Origin: an uncultured Gammaproteobacteria bacterium
Lineage (GTDB): Bacteria; Pseudomonadota; Gammaproteobacteria; Pseudomonadales; Pseudohongiellaceae
Reading direction: 5' to 3'
Assembly (NCBI GenBank): GCA_903837345.1
Contig: CAILUG010000056.1
Coordinates: 1-64,000, forward strand
DNA length: 64,000 bases
Numbering within the stretch: the first letter of the stretch is position 1; each line of letters starts with the position of its first letter. Shown here one piece after another: positions 43,013 to 52,517 of the stretch. The translations under genes were made by a program, and so were the position numbers. The notes beneath the pieces are model-generated. The model ran no database searches, was not told the DNA's origin, and saw only the letters and a list, made by a program, of their open reading frames with translations.

Positions 43013-43187
43013 GGCTTGTTCCTCTAAAAGTTATGAATGGTTTCTGCTGATTGTGACAAAAGTGTGCAAACAATGCCGAGGGGCCATACTGTCAGTCCTA
43101 TCCGCAATGCAGGCTGGAGTATAGAGCAGGCCCGCAGGTGCCAAAAGCGGCATTGCAGCTGCTTTGCCAATTTTCGATCCCGGGGCA

Positions 43188-43216
43188 TTCGGTGAAATGC
43201 CAAGACGGTTTATACT
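43188..43216 (+). promoter_or_regulatory. Probable promoter of the DUF1592 operon
   Basis: TATACT at 43211-43216 is a good -10 box (five of six) with a weak -35 (TTCGGT) 17 nt before it. The ATG follows at 43249 after GAGGGG. It lies in the divergent gap to the SRPBCC gene. Confidence 0.4.
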
Positions 43217-43248
43217 CAGTCTGACGTCACACCTTGAGGGGATACACA

Positions 43249-45687
43249 ATGATGAGCCGCAGCTTGCGTGCAGCCATGGTTTTGGCAGCGGGTGGTTTTA
43301 TGACCATGCCCGGTGCGTGGGCGGCTGAGACTGACCAGAAGCAGTGGCATACCATCGAAACCTATTGTTACAAGTGCCACAACTCCGAAGACTGGGCCGG
43401 CAGTGTGGCATTTGATGTGCTTTCACCCGACAAGATCGTACCCGAAGCCAAAACCTTCGAAGAAGCCATCCGCAAACTGCGTGGTGGCCTGATGCCGCCC
43501 CCGGGCAATGATCGCCCTTCCAATCCCGAGGTCGCTTCCCTAGCCAAATGGATAGCGAACAAGATCGACAGCGCTGCCACACAGGCACCTGCCGGCCGGG
43601 TGCCGTTGCATCGCCTCAATCGCCGCGAATATGCCAATGCAATTCGTGATCTGCTCGGCCTCAACATCAATGTCGAGAAGTATTTGCCCACTGACAACCT
43701 CAAGAACGGGTATGACAACAATGCCGAAGCACTGCAGGTGTCACCTGCTTTCATCGATCAATACCTGAATGCTGCCCGCAGCATCTCGCACGATGCGATT
43801 GGCGACCGTCGCCCGATTCCCATCATGGAAACCTACGGCAACGTGGCTGACATGATCATATCGTTGCCGCCTCGCGGCATTGATGGCACCGGCACCCAGG
43901 AACGTCACAGCCAGGGCATGCCTTTCGGTACCCGCGGCGGTGTCAGCGTTGAACATAATTTCCTGGCTGACGGCGAATATGAACTTTCCATAGGTGATCT
44001 GGCACTGGCGCGCGAAGTGCCAAACCTGGAATTCGAACATACGCTGGTGGCACTGATGGATGGCAAAGAGTTCTATCGCACCGTGCTCGGCGGCGAACAG
44101 GACCACAAGTGGATAGACCAGATCCTTGATGATGCAGTAGCCCAGATCAATGCACGCTTGAAAGGCATCCGTTTTCACGCCACTGCCGGCCAGCACACTG
44201 TGAGTGTCACATTCATTCAGCGCACACTGGCGGAAAGTGATGAACGCTCCCCTGTCGCGGCGCTGGAAGGGGGGCAGGCACGGGTGCCGGCAATACATGC
44301 ATTGCAATTGCGAGGTCCACTGACGGTGACCGGCATGAGTGAATCAGAAAGCCGCAAACATATCTTTGTGTGTTACCCGCGCGAAATTGCCGAAGAAAGT
44401 GCCTGCGCCAAAAACATCATCGTCCACATGGCAGAACGCGCCTTCAGACGACCACTCAGCGAGCAGGACACCAATGAACTGTTGGCATTTTACGAGAAGA
44501 GCCGCAAAAACCAGGATTTTGAATCAGGCGTCCGCGATGCCCTGAGTGCCATTCTGGTCAGTCCGCACTTTATTTACCGGGCTGAATCCGGCGCGCAAGG
44601 CAAAGAGACACTGGCGCTGGGCGATTTTGAACTGGCTTCCAGATTGTCGTTTTTCATCTGGAGCAGTGTGCCGGATGAAGAATTGCTGAAGCTGGCAAGC
44701 AATGGCCAGTTGCATGAGCCGGCGGTGATGAGGAAACAGATTGCCCGCATGCTGGCCGATCAACGCTCCAAATCGCTGGTGAAGGATTTTTCCGCACAGT
44801 GGCTGAATCTGGCAAAACTTGACGAGATCAAACCCAATGCAGGATTGTTCCGTTTTGCCAGTGGCCGGCTTGATCCCCGTCCCATGTTCAAAGAGGAATT
44901 GAACCTATTCATCGACAGTGTGCTGCGCAGCGACCAACCGGTCACCAAACTGCTTGATGCCGACTACACCTTCCTGAATGAACGCCTGGCCATGCAATAC
45001 GGCATGGAAAACATCAAGGGCAGTCACTTCCGCAAGGTGCAGCTGCCTGACAACAAACGCAATGGCTTGCTTGGCAAAGGTGCGATCCTGATGCTGACTG
45101 CCAACCCCAACCGCAACTCACCGGTGCTGCGTGGCTCCTGGATTCTGGACAAACTTTTGGCCACACCACCCACCCCGCCCCCACTCAACGTGAATACCGA
45201 TATTTCGGTGCGTGCAGGTGAAGCGCCAACCACCGTGCGAGCCCGCATGGAAAAGCATCGCGCCAATCCCACTTGTTTTGGCTGCCATGGCGTGCTGGAT
45301 CCACTCGGTTTTGCACTGGAAAACTTCAACACGGTTGGCCAGTACCGCACGTTTGATCCGGACACCCAGACAGCCATCGACGCATCGGGCGTACTGCCTG
45401 ACGGCAAAGCCATCAAAGGCCCGGCTGATCTGGTGCAGGCGCTGATGGCCCGCTCCGACATGTTTGTCGAATCACTGACCCAGAACCTGATGACCTATGC
45501 TCTGGGCCGCGAGATCAATTACAAGGACATGCCGACTGTACGCAAAATAGCCGGTGCGGCAGCCAAAGATGGCAACCGTTTTGAAAGCATTGTTTACAAC
45601 ATTGTGATGAGCAACGCATTCGAGATGAGAGAAGGCAATGTTTCCGACATCGGGAAAGACGGCTCCAAACAGCAGGCTTCCTTGTAA
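43249..45687 (+). CDS. Exported DUF1587/DUF1592/DUF1588/DUF1585-type cytochrome-like protein
   Basis: The protein has 812 residues with a signal peptide (VLAAGGFMTMPGAWAA). A c-type heme motif, Cys40-Tyr-Lys-Cys43-His44, lies near the N-terminus. RLNRREYANAIRDLLGL marks DUF1587, RAFRRPLSEQDTNELLAFY marks DUF1592, and a second heme-like motif, CFGCHGVLDPLGFALENF, marks DUF1588. DUF1585 forms the C-terminus (LTQNLMTYALGREI). The set is known from planctomycetes and marine gammaproteobacteria and suggests an exported redox protein; the reaction is not known. It leads an operon with DUF1552, ankyrin and MBL-like genes. The ATG at 43249 fits the GAGGGG Shine-Dalgarno. Confidence 0.88.
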   Translation: MMSRSLRAAMVLAAGGFMTMPGAWAAETDQKQWHTIETYCYKCHNSEDWAGSVAFDVLSPDKIVPEAKTFEEAIRKLRGGLMPPPGNDRPSNPEVASLAKWIANKIDSAATQAPAGRVPLHRLNRREYANAIRDLLGLNINVEKYLPTDNLKNGYDNNAEALQVSPAFIDQYLNAARSISHDAIGDRRPIPIMETYGNVADMIISLPPRGIDGTGTQERHSQGMPFGTRGGVSVEHNFLADGEYELSIGDLALAREVPNLEFEHTLVALMDGKEFYRTVLGGEQDHKWIDQILDDAVAQINARLKGIRFHATAGQHTVSVTFIQRTLAESDERSPVAALEGGQARVPAIHALQLRGPLTVTGMSESESRKHIFVCYPREIAEESACAKNIIVHMAERAFRRPLSEQDTNELLAFYEKSRKNQDFESGVRDALSAILVSPHFIYRAESGAQGKETLALGDFELASRLSFFIWSSVPDEELLKLASNGQLHEPAVMRKQIARMLADQRSKSLVKDFSAQWLNLAKLDEIKPNAGLFRFASGRLDPRPMFKEELNLFIDSVLRSDQPVTKLLDADYTFLNERLAMQYGMENIKGSHFRKVQLPDNKRNGLLGKGAILMLTANPNRNSPVLRGSWILDKLLATPPTPPPLNVNTDISVRAGEAPTTVRARMEKHRANPTCFGCHGVLDPLGFALENFNTVGQYRTFDPDTQTAIDASGVLPDGKAIKGPADLVQALMARSDMFVESLTQNLMTYALGREINYKDMPTVRKIAGAAAKDGNRFESIVYNIVMSNAFEMREGNVSDIGKDGSKQQASL

Positions 45688-45738
45688 CAACAAAAAAGTA
45701 ACAACAAAAATGTAACAACCGAAATGCAACAACCCGAC
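45684..45738 (+). repeat. 14-nt tandem repeat between operon genes
   Basis: The unit GTAACAACAAAAAA occurs about three and a half times, with drift (GTAACAACAAAAAT, GTAACAACCGAAAT, then GCAACAACCCGAC). The first copy contains the stop codon of the DUF1592 gene. The A-rich, unstructured tract spans most of the gap to the DUF1552 gene and may set translation or mRNA stability. Confidence 0.8.
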
Positions 45739-45767
45739 TATCAACACAGGTAACCAGGACGACGCTT

Positions 45768-47048
45768 ATGTTTATCAGCAAAAAACATCTTTCCAGAAGA
45801 ACTCTCCTGAAAGGCGCTGGTGTCTCTCTTGCTCTTCCTTTGCTGGATGCGATGATTCCGGCCGGTACAGCGCTGGCCGATACCGCGGCTGCCAAGAGCC
45901 CGCGACTGCTCTATGTCTATTTTCCGCATGGTGCGGTGATGCAGGATTGGGTGCCCAAGCAGACCGGTAAAAATTTTCCATACTCGCGCATTCTGAAGCC
46001 GCTGGAATCCCTGAATGATTATGTGACGGTGGTCAGCGGCCTGCGCAACAAGGGCGGTGAAAGTTCGAATCCGCACGGCATCATTGAAGAAACCTGGCTG
46101 TCTTGCGTCGCGCCCGACAGCAAAGACAAGGACGCCAAAGGCACACGCGGAGTAACTGCTGACCAGCTGGCAGCCAGGGTGATCGGCAAGACCACCACAC
46201 TGCCCTCGCTGGAATTGTGCGGCGAACCCGGCGGCGCCATTTCCTATCGCACCCCGCAGCAGCCGCTGCCACTGGAAGGCAATCCGCGCAAAGTGTTCTA
46301 TACGATGTTCGGCCAGGGCGACAACTATGAAGATCGCATCGGCATCCTGCAGCAATCCACCAGCTTGCTGGACTACGCAAGAGAAGCCACCAACAGCCTC
46401 AATCGCAAACTCGATGCTTCCGACCGTGCACTCGTCAACAACTATCTTGATTCGATACGTGAAGTGGAAACCCGCATCCAGAAACTGGAAGCAAGTGCCC
46501 GTGGGCTCCACGACCTTCCCAATTCTCCGCTCGGCCCACCCGATGACTTCACTGAATTGCTGGATATCCAGTTTGAAATGCTGGCGCTGGCCTTCCAGAC
46601 CAACCAGACCCGCGTCGCCACCATGCGCATGGTCAAGGAAGCCAGCATGCGTGTGTACTCCAATGTCGGCGTGGACGAAGCCTTCCATCCGCTGTCACAC
46701 CACCAGAATCTGCAGGAAAAATTCGACAAACTGGTATTGATACAGGCTTATCACACCTCACGCATGGCCAAATTTGCCGAACGCCTCAAAAAGATTCCTG
46801 ATGGTGAAGGCTCGGTGCTCGACAACTCCATCATTCTGTTCGGCAGCAACATGAGCAACAGTGACCGTCACAACAACGATCCTTTGCCCTCGGTGCTGAT
46901 CGGAAAAGGCGGCGGGATCAAAGGTGGCCAGCATCTGCATTACCCGCAGGACACACCACATTCCCAGCTCTTGCACACCATGCTTGATCGCGCCGGCGTT
47001 CACGTCGACAGTTTCGCTGACAGCCCTGGCCCCTTCTCGGAAGTTTAA
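45768..47048 (+). CDS. Tat-exported DUF1552 protein
   Basis: The protein has 426 residues. A twin-arginine signal (SRRTLLKGAGVSLALPLL) at the N-terminus indicates export in folded form. The body matches DUF1552, an alkaline-phosphatase-like or sulfatase-like fold: PRLLYVYFPHGAVMQDWVP, VVSGLRNKGGESSNPHG and the C-terminal FGSNMSNSDRHNNDPLPSVLIGK with possible metal ligands. DUF1552 genes nearly always lie beside DUF1592 genes, so the two probably form one system. Function unknown. The gap to the ankyrin gene is 2 nt. Confidence 0.88.
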   Translation: MFISKKHLSRRTLLKGAGVSLALPLLDAMIPAGTALADTAAAKSPRLLYVYFPHGAVMQDWVPKQTGKNFPYSRILKPLESLNDYVTVVSGLRNKGGESSNPHGIIEETWLSCVAPDSKDKDAKGTRGVTADQLAARVIGKTTTLPSLELCGEPGGAISYRTPQQPLPLEGNPRKVFYTMFGQGDNYEDRIGILQQSTSLLDYAREATNSLNRKLDASDRALVNNYLDSIREVETRIQKLEASARGLHDLPNSPLGPPDDFTELLDIQFEMLALAFQTNQTRVATMRMVKEASMRVYSNVGVDEAFHPLSHHQNLQEKFDKLVLIQAYHTSRMAKFAERLKKIPDGEGSVLDNSIILFGSNMSNSDRHNNDPLPSVLIGKGGGIKGGQHLHYPQDTPHSQLLHTMLDRAGVHVDSFADSPGPFSEV

Positions 47049-47050
47049 GC

Positions 47051-48559
47051 ATGAAATCAGTTGGCAACCTGTTCAAGGCAACCACTTTCAGTGCGCTGAT
47101 CCTCAGCGCAACCACTGTGTTCGCAATCGAAGTGCCAGCCGATGCCGGCGCCAGCTGGCGTGGTCCCGATGGCAGTACCGCCCTGCAATGGGCTGTATAC
47201 AACGGTGACCTCGCAAAAGTGAAACAGTTGATCAGGCAGGGTACTGATGTAATGGCTGTCAACAATTACGGTGCCAGTGCCATGCAGTTGGCTGCAGAAG
47301 TGGCCGACCCTGCCATGCTGAAACTGTTGCTGGATGCCGGTGCCAACGCCGATTCACCCAATCCTGAAGGACAAACCGCGCTGATGCTGGTTGCCCGCAC
47401 CGGCAATGTGGAAGCCGCCAGATTGCTGGTTAATCACAAGGCCACCATTGATGCGCGTGAACAGTTCGGCGAGCAAACTGCATTGATGTGGGCCACTGCC
47501 CGCCGTCACCCCGAGATGATGCAATTCCTCATTGAAAAAGGTGCCGACGTCAACGCCCGCTCCAAAATGCGCGATTATCAACGTCATCTCACAGCAGAGA
47601 GCCGCGCCAAGAATCTGGATTCCGGTGGACTCACTCCGCTGCTGTACGCAATAAGGGAAAACTGCGCTGCCTGTGTCAAATTGCTGCTGGATAAAAAAGC
47701 CGATGTGAATCTGCCTGATCCTGACGGCGTGTCACCGCTTCTGCTTTCAATCCTCAATACCAACTGGGACATTTCCAGACTGCTGCTCGAAGCAGGCGCC
47801 GATGTTGATCAGTGGGATATCTACGGCCAGTCTCCGCTTTATGCGATGGCCAGTCGGGCCGGTGGTGCAGGTGCCGGCGGTGGTGGCGTATTCGGCCGCG
47901 GCGGCGGTGGCTCTTCCGGTGACAAGCTGAACGAGACCCGTCCCGCAGCCATCCTGCAAATGCTGTTCGACCGGGGCGCCAATGTGAACATGCAGCTGTT
48001 CATGCGCCCCGCCAAACAGCGCGGTGGCGGCACTTCGCGCGGCACAACTCCACTGCATGCCGCAGTGGGCAATGGCGACCTGGAAACCGTCAAGCAACTT
48101 ATCGCCCATGGCGCCGATGTAAACCTGAACGATGCCGACAATGAATCAGCCCTGATGCTGGTCATGCAGAGCCGCAACGAGCAAAACGCCCTGCTGATCA
48201 TGGACGAGCTGCACAAGGCCGGCATGGAACCCAATGCCAACGCCCTCTATCACCACCTGCAACGCACTCGCGGTGGCACTGCCCTGCATTATGCTGTGCG
48301 TGCGGGCTGGAAACGCGCCATCGACAAACTGGTCGAATACAAGATTGACCTGAACATCAAGGATCCGGACGGGTTGACCGCCCTTGATTATGCCATGGCC
48401 CGCGGTTACATCCCGTTCCTGGGGATGCGCCAACCGGCACGCAAGGATATTGCCGAACAATTGCGCAAAGCCGGAGCCACCGCAGAACTGGAAAAAGAAC
48501 CCTACTGGCCGCCGGTTGGCCCGCCCATTGGTTACGAAGCCACTATCTGGCCCCTGTAA
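47051..48559 (+). CDS. Exported ankyrin-repeat protein
   Basis: The protein has 502 residues with a signal peptide (ATTFSALILSATTVFA). About seven to eight ankyrin repeats follow (for instance GPDGSTALQWAVYNGDLAKV and NPEGQTALMLVARTGNVEAA), so it probably works in the periplasm as a protein-binding scaffold. A flexible Gly-rich insert (GGAGAGGGGVFGRGGGG) splits the array near residue 275. It is cotranscribed with DUF1592 and DUF1552 genes and may hold them together. Exported ankyrin proteins are uncommon in bacteria. Confidence 0.88.
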   Translation: MKSVGNLFKATTFSALILSATTVFAIEVPADAGASWRGPDGSTALQWAVYNGDLAKVKQLIRQGTDVMAVNNYGASAMQLAAEVADPAMLKLLLDAGANADSPNPEGQTALMLVARTGNVEAARLLVNHKATIDAREQFGEQTALMWATARRHPEMMQFLIEKGADVNARSKMRDYQRHLTAESRAKNLDSGGLTPLLYAIRENCAACVKLLLDKKADVNLPDPDGVSPLLLSILNTNWDISRLLLEAGADVDQWDIYGQSPLYAMASRAGGAGAGGGGVFGRGGGGSSGDKLNETRPAAILQMLFDRGANVNMQLFMRPAKQRGGGTSRGTTPLHAAVGNGDLETVKQLIAHGADVNLNDADNESALMLVMQSRNEQNALLIMDELHKAGMEPNANALYHHLQRTRGGTALHYAVRAGWKRAIDKLVEYKIDLNIKDPDGLTALDYAMARGYIPFLGMRQPARKDIAEQLRKAGATAELEKEPYWPPVGPPIGYEATIWPL

Positions 48560-48593
48560 TCGCAGCAGTCCCAATTTCTGGAGATACAAGAAA

Positions 48594-49508
48594 GTGATTC
48601 GTCGCAAGTTGCTGCATGTCTCATCGGTCGTTCTGGTTGCACTGGGTGTCGGCTTCATCTGGCAGCCCGTGAATGCAGCAGGTACGGATGACATCAAGGT
48701 CAGTGCACTGGGCACCGGCATCTATCTGTTGCAGGGCGCCGGCAGCAATGTGGTTGCAATGACGGGCAAGGACGGTGCGCTCGTCATCGATGGCGGTTTG
48801 CCGGAGCACAGCGAAGCGCTCTATCAGGCCATCCTCAAGGCAACCGGTTCCAGCCGCATCAATACACTGTTCAATACCCACTGGCATCCTGAGCAGCTTG
48901 GGCTGAACCAGAGAGCGAGTCGTGATGGCGCCACCATCATTGCCCATGCAGAGACCCTGATGTTCCTCAAGCACAAAGTCACATCAACCCTGGTAAAAGG
49001 CAGTTTTGGTCCCTTGCCGGAAAAAGAACGCCCCAACAAGACTTTCACGAAAGAAGGCACTCTGCAGTTTGACGGCCATACTGTCGACTATGGCTATTTG
49101 CCGGCAGCGCATACCAATGGCGATCTCTACGTATATTTCCGCGACCAGAACCTGCTGGTGGCCGGTGGTGCTGTCGGCTCGGACAGCTGGCCGCTGGTTG
49201 ATTATCGCAATGGTGCTTTCATTGGCGGTGTGGTGCGTGCGCATCAAAAACTGGCCGGCATGGTGAAAGCAGATACCAAAGTGATCCCGGCTCAGGGTCG
49301 TCTCCTGACAGGCGCCGAACTTGTCACCCAACGCGACATGTACGAGAAGCTGTTTCTGGATCTCAATGCGCTGATGAACAAAGGCATGGGCTTCAACGAC
49401 ATCGTGGCCACCAATCCGCTCAAAGGCTATGAGAGCCAATATGGCGATCCTTCCGTTTTCCTGGACGGTCTTTACCGCAGCCAGGAAATGGCTTATGTAC
49501 CTGACTGA
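48594..49508 (+). CDS. Exported MBL-fold protein with degraded metal site
   Basis: The protein has 304 residues from the GTG at 48594, with GGAG upstream and a signal peptide (VVLVALGVGFIWQPVNAA). The fold is clearly metallo-beta-lactamase, close to exported hydrolases with an NTHWHxDHTGGN motif. Here the motif is NTHWHPEQLGLN: Asp is replaced by Glu100 and the following His by Gln101. The bridging Asp of the GD motif is lost (VAGGAV), and the final His is Gln234 (PAQGR). His96, His98, His118 and His173 remain. It is thus probably not a normal dinuclear hydrolase. It closes the DUF1592 operon, 34 nt after the ankyrin gene. Confidence 0.85.
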   Translation: MIRRKLLHVSSVVLVALGVGFIWQPVNAAGTDDIKVSALGTGIYLLQGAGSNVVAMTGKDGALVIDGGLPEHSEALYQAILKATGSSRINTLFNTHWHPEQLGLNQRASRDGATIIAHAETLMFLKHKVTSTLVKGSFGPLPEKERPNKTFTKEGTLQFDGHTVDYGYLPAAHTNGDLYVYFRDQNLLVAGGAVGSDSWPLVDYRNGAFIGGVVRAHQKLAGMVKADTKVIPAQGRLLTGAELVTQRDMYEKLFLDLNALMNKGMGFNDIVATNPLKGYESQYGDPSVFLDGLYRSQEMAYVPD

Positions 49509-49535
49509 AAGTTTGGCGGTTAGTCGGGGTACCGG

Positions 49536-49877
49536 TTACAACAAGCTGTTATAGCTGCTCTCGCTGAATCCCAGCAGCAAACGCGAACCGGTATCCAGTA
49601 GCGGACGCCTGATGATGGAAGGTTGCTCCTGCATCAGCCGCAAGGCACTGGCTTCTCCCACATTGATTCGCTCTGCTTCGCTGAGCTTGCGCCAGGTGGT
49701 ACCGCGCTGGTTCAGCACATTTTCATAACCGAACTCGCGACACCAGCGCTTGAGGGTTGGCACATCGATGCCGGCTTTTTTGAAGTCATGGAAGTGATAA
49801 TCGATGCCGTGCTGTTCCAGCCATGCCTTGGCTTTTTTTACAGTGTCGCAGTTGGGAATTCCGTACAGTGTGAGCAT
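49536..49877 (-). CDS. ArsC-family reductase-like protein (YffB/Spx type)
   Basis: The protein has 113 residues with a thioredoxin-like fold. The single redox Cys lies in YGIPNCDTVKKAKAWLE; other ArsC-type features are YHFHDFKKAGI and the IIRRPLLDTG turn. YffB-like members are often called arsenate reductases, but most lack that activity and may be glutathione-dependent thiol reductases. It converges on the MBL gene and is transcribed alone. Confidence 0.88.
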   Translation of the reverse strand: MLTLYGIPNCDTVKKAKAWLEQHGIDYHFHDFKKAGIDVPTLKRWCREFGYENVLNQRGTTWRKLSEAERINVGEASALRLMQEQPSIIRRPLLDTGSRLLLGFSESSYNSLL

Positions 49878-50041
49878 GGGAGAATACTGTGATACGTCGG
49901 CGAGAGATTATCCTTGGCACGTCTTTCCTGGCAGAAAAGCTTACAACAAAACAACCCGGTCTTTACAACCTGCAACTGTTACCGGCGAGGCTCTGGAACG
50001 GGCAGGATACTTTTCTCCCGCATCCTGCCCGCAACCATTGA

Positions 50042-50920
50042 CTATCTTATCATTGAGCCGTCATCAGCCGCCTGCGGCGAAGGAGTGGTGCCGAGATTGA
50101 CGCTCAAGGTATGTACACTGCGCACCTTGCCATCCACGTAGCGGAAGGTGTGTGAGTCAGGCATGCCGGTGCTGCTGTTGCCGAAGCGGCAGAATACATT
50201 GATGACTCCGGCTTCCTCATCCACAAGATAGTCACGATTCACGATGTAAAGCACACCAGCGGGGATTCCCACTTCACACGATGCATCCGGCTTGCCATCC
50301 CGGTTGGTATAAGCCCCGCCTTCAAGCCGTGCGCACGGCACACCCCATGGCACCGAGGTGAACTTGTCGGAGAAGAAATCCAGGTAGGCGTTGGCGCCCC
50401 GGATCATTTCCGCCGCCGGCGTCTGCTGATACTTGTGCAGCGGACTCCAGTTTTCCGGTTTGGAGAATTTCAGGTAGGCATTGGCATTGAACAGCCAGTC
50501 GCCCTTGTCTGTTACCAGGCTGTCGACACGTATGATCTTGCCCTGGTGCATGTACAGACGCGTGCCGATGACATAGGGATGACCGGCATCGGTAACGATT
50601 ATTTCAGAGAAGGACTTGCAGCGCTTTGCGTCATGGAAACTGCGCGCCTGGTCGATTTTCAATGCGGTATTCCACAGGCCCTTGTCTTTGGCAACATCGC
50701 TCATGTTTTCGAGGAAGCGGGCTTTGGGGTCTAGCGGCAGACCGGAGATGTCACCTTTTTTCTGGGCAGCAATATAGGCATCAGCGGCCGCTTGCAGCTC
50801 TGCACGGGTGCAGGTGGGCTGGTCAACCAGCGGTGCGAAAGGTGAAGGAGCCGCGGGCTGGGCCAGTGCGGGAGTAGCGAGCAACACGCCAAGTATCAGT
50901 GTCAAAAATCTTGTTTTCAT
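50042..50920 (-). CDS. Exported protein of unknown function
   Basis: The protein has 292 residues with a signal peptide (LILGVLLATPALAQ). The body has paired cysteines (CTRAELQAAADAYIAAQKKG, VPCARLEGGAY, SCEVGIPAG, VFCRFGNSS) that could form disulfides. ADAYIAAQKKGD and RYVDGKVRSVHTL suggest an SnoaL/NTF2-like component, possibly the DUF8021 group, but I am not sure. It lies downstream of the flagellin on the same strand, separated by a terminator-like hairpin, so it is probably independent. Confidence 0.7.
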   Translation of the reverse strand: MKTRFLTLILGVLLATPALAQPAAPSPFAPLVDQPTCTRAELQAAADAYIAAQKKGDISGLPLDPKARFLENMSDVAKDKGLWNTALKIDQARSFHDAKRCKSFSEIIVTDAGHPYVIGTRLYMHQGKIIRVDSLVTDKGDWLFNANAYLKFSKPENWSPLHKYQQTPAAEMIRGANAYLDFFSDKFTSVPWGVPCARLEGGAYTNRDGKPDASCEVGIPAGVLYIVNRDYLVDEEAGVINVFCRFGNSSTGMPDSHTFRYVDGKVRSVHTLSVNLGTTPSPQAADDGSMIR

Positions 50921-51067
50921 TTTTTAATTCTGCCTGGGTCAAAACGGTGACCGAAGCATATGCGCTGGATTTCGCGATGGTCAAATGAATTAAATCCCGT
51001 AAACGGCAATACCCGCACTCCAGCAGGAATCCGGGTTCCGGTTTCGGATCAGCGAGTGGAGAAAGCC

Positions 51068-51100
51068 TGGTGCAACAGTTCATCCTGAACTGCTGCACCA
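51068..51100 (-). terminator. Hairpin terminator of the flagellin gene
   Basis: On the minus strand TGGTGCA and CAGTTCA pair with TGAACTG and TGCACCA (51100-51068), giving a long stem with one small bulge. It lies 14 nt after the flagellin stop. The T-run after it is weak (GGCTTTCTCC), so a mixed or Rho-aided terminator is possible. Confidence 0.6.
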
Positions 51101-51113
51101 TCAGTATGGCAAA

Positions 51114-52517
51114 TCAGCCTTTGAGCAGAGCCAGCACGCCTTGCGGCAGCTGGTTGGCTTGCGCCAGCATCGCGGTACCAGCCTGTTGCAGAATCTGCGT
51201 TTTGGTCAGGTTGGCCGTTTCTGAGGCGAAGTCCGTGTCCTGGATACGTGAACGGGCAGCTGACAAGCTCTCGGAAGAGGTCTGCAAACTCGTTACCACG
51301 GATTCAAAACGGTTCTGCACTGCACCCAGGATGGCGCGGGTTCCGTTCACCGAGTTCAAGGCTCCGTCTACTGCTGCGATCATGGCATTGGCGCCCGCAA
51401 CTGTTGATACATCCAGCGTGTTGCCGGTGGAAGCAGTAGTACCAGCTGTCAGACCGGCATAGGCTGCATGGTTGCCGCCTACTGTGATGTCTTTGGCTGC
51501 GGAGGTCAGAGTAATCGAGCCTTTGTTGGTACCTACACCGCTGGCGACACCACCAGTGCCTGAACCGGTAAGTGACTTGCTGATTACTACGTTGTTGCCG
51601 GAAGCATCAATGAAGGTCTTGTTACCAGCAGCAAAACTGCCAGTCATGGTGATACCAGCTGAAGCCAATGCAGTGTTAACGGCACCGCTGCTTGCTGTCA
51701 TTGCCGAATCCATCATTGCACCAGTGATACCTGAACCTGCATCGGTAGCTGTGATAGCAACACCAGCTACAGTCAAGGTATAGGCATCGCCACTGGAGCT
51801 GCCGGATACCGCAAATGTACCGGTATTGACGCTGGTAGTTGCGGTGGCAGTTACAGAAGAGTCGGCAGCGTGAATGGCAGCTGCTTCGTCTTTGGCTGTG
51901 CCGGTGGCAACAGCAGCAACGGCTTTGCCGTTGATAGTGAGGTCACCTGTGCCCAGAGCCTGGGTAACAGCTGTGCCGGCTACTGTGGCAGAACCGTTGT
52001 CCAGACCAAGGCCGCCTTTGGTGGCATTGGATATCGAAGCGAGCACGATGGTATCTCCCACATTCGCTCCCACCTGGAAAGATTGTGAAGAGAAACTGCC
52101 ATCCAGCAATTGCACACCATTGAAATTGGTCTGGTTGGCAATACGATCTATTTCACTGACGAGCTGTGAAACTTCCTGCTGCATTGCAGCACGATCGGAC
52201 GAGCTGTTGGTGGCGTTGGCCGACTGTACCGACAGTTCGCGGATACGCTGCAGGTTGTTGGTAACTTCACCAAGCGAACCTTCTGCAGTCTGCGCCAAAG
52301 AAATGCCATCGTTGGAATTGCGCACCGCCTGGTTCAATCCGTTGATCTGTGCGGTAAAGCGTTGTGATATTGCCAGACCGGCAGCATCATCCTTGGCGCT
52401 GTTGATGCGCATGCCTGAAGACAGCCTTTGCAAGGATGTGCTCAGTGCAGTTTGTGATCTGTTCAAATTACGTTGTGCGTTTAATGATGCGATGTTGGTT
52501 GAGATTACCTGTGCCAT
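51114..52517 (-). CDS. fliC: Flagellin
   Basis: The protein has 467 residues and forms the flagellar filament. The N-terminal D0/D1 region is canonical ([56 protein letters not shown]) and so is the C-terminus ([20 protein letters not shown], ending LLKG). The centre (about 170-380) is Ala/Thr/Ser/Gly-rich and poorly conserved, as is usual for the exposed D2/D3 part. No other flagellar gene lies nearby, no FliS or FliD, so this is a stand-alone locus. GGGGAT lies before the ATG. I could not find a convincing sigma-28 or sigma-54 box upstream. Confidence 0.95.
   Translation of the reverse strand: MAQVISTNIASLNAQRNLNRSQTALSTSLQRLSSGMRINSAKDDAAGLAISQRFTAQINGLNQAVRNSNDGISLAQTAEGSLGEVTNNLQRIRELSVQSANATNSSSDRAAMQQEVSQLVSEIDRIANQTNFNGVQLLDGSFSSQSFQVGANVGDTIVLASISNATKGGLGLDNGSATVAGTAVTQALGTGDLTINGKAVAAVATGTAKDEAAAIHAADSSVTATATTSVNTGTFAVSGSSSGDAYTLTVAGVAITATDAGSGITGAMMDSAMTASSGAVNTALASAGITMTGSFAAGNKTFIDASGNNVVISKSLTGSGTGGVASGVGTNKGSITLTSAAKDITVGGNHAAYAGLTAGTTASTGNTLDVSTVAGANAMIAAVDGALNSVNGTRAILGAVQNRFESVVTSLQTSSESLSAARSRIQDTDFASETANLTKTQILQQAGTAMLAQANQLPQGVLALLKG

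Noticed and set aside
49889-50041. A 50-residue plus-strand frame with GTG start after GGGAGA
   Set aside because: It has no recognisable domain, converges exactly on another gene and has no terminator or promoter I can see; conservation would be needed to accept it.
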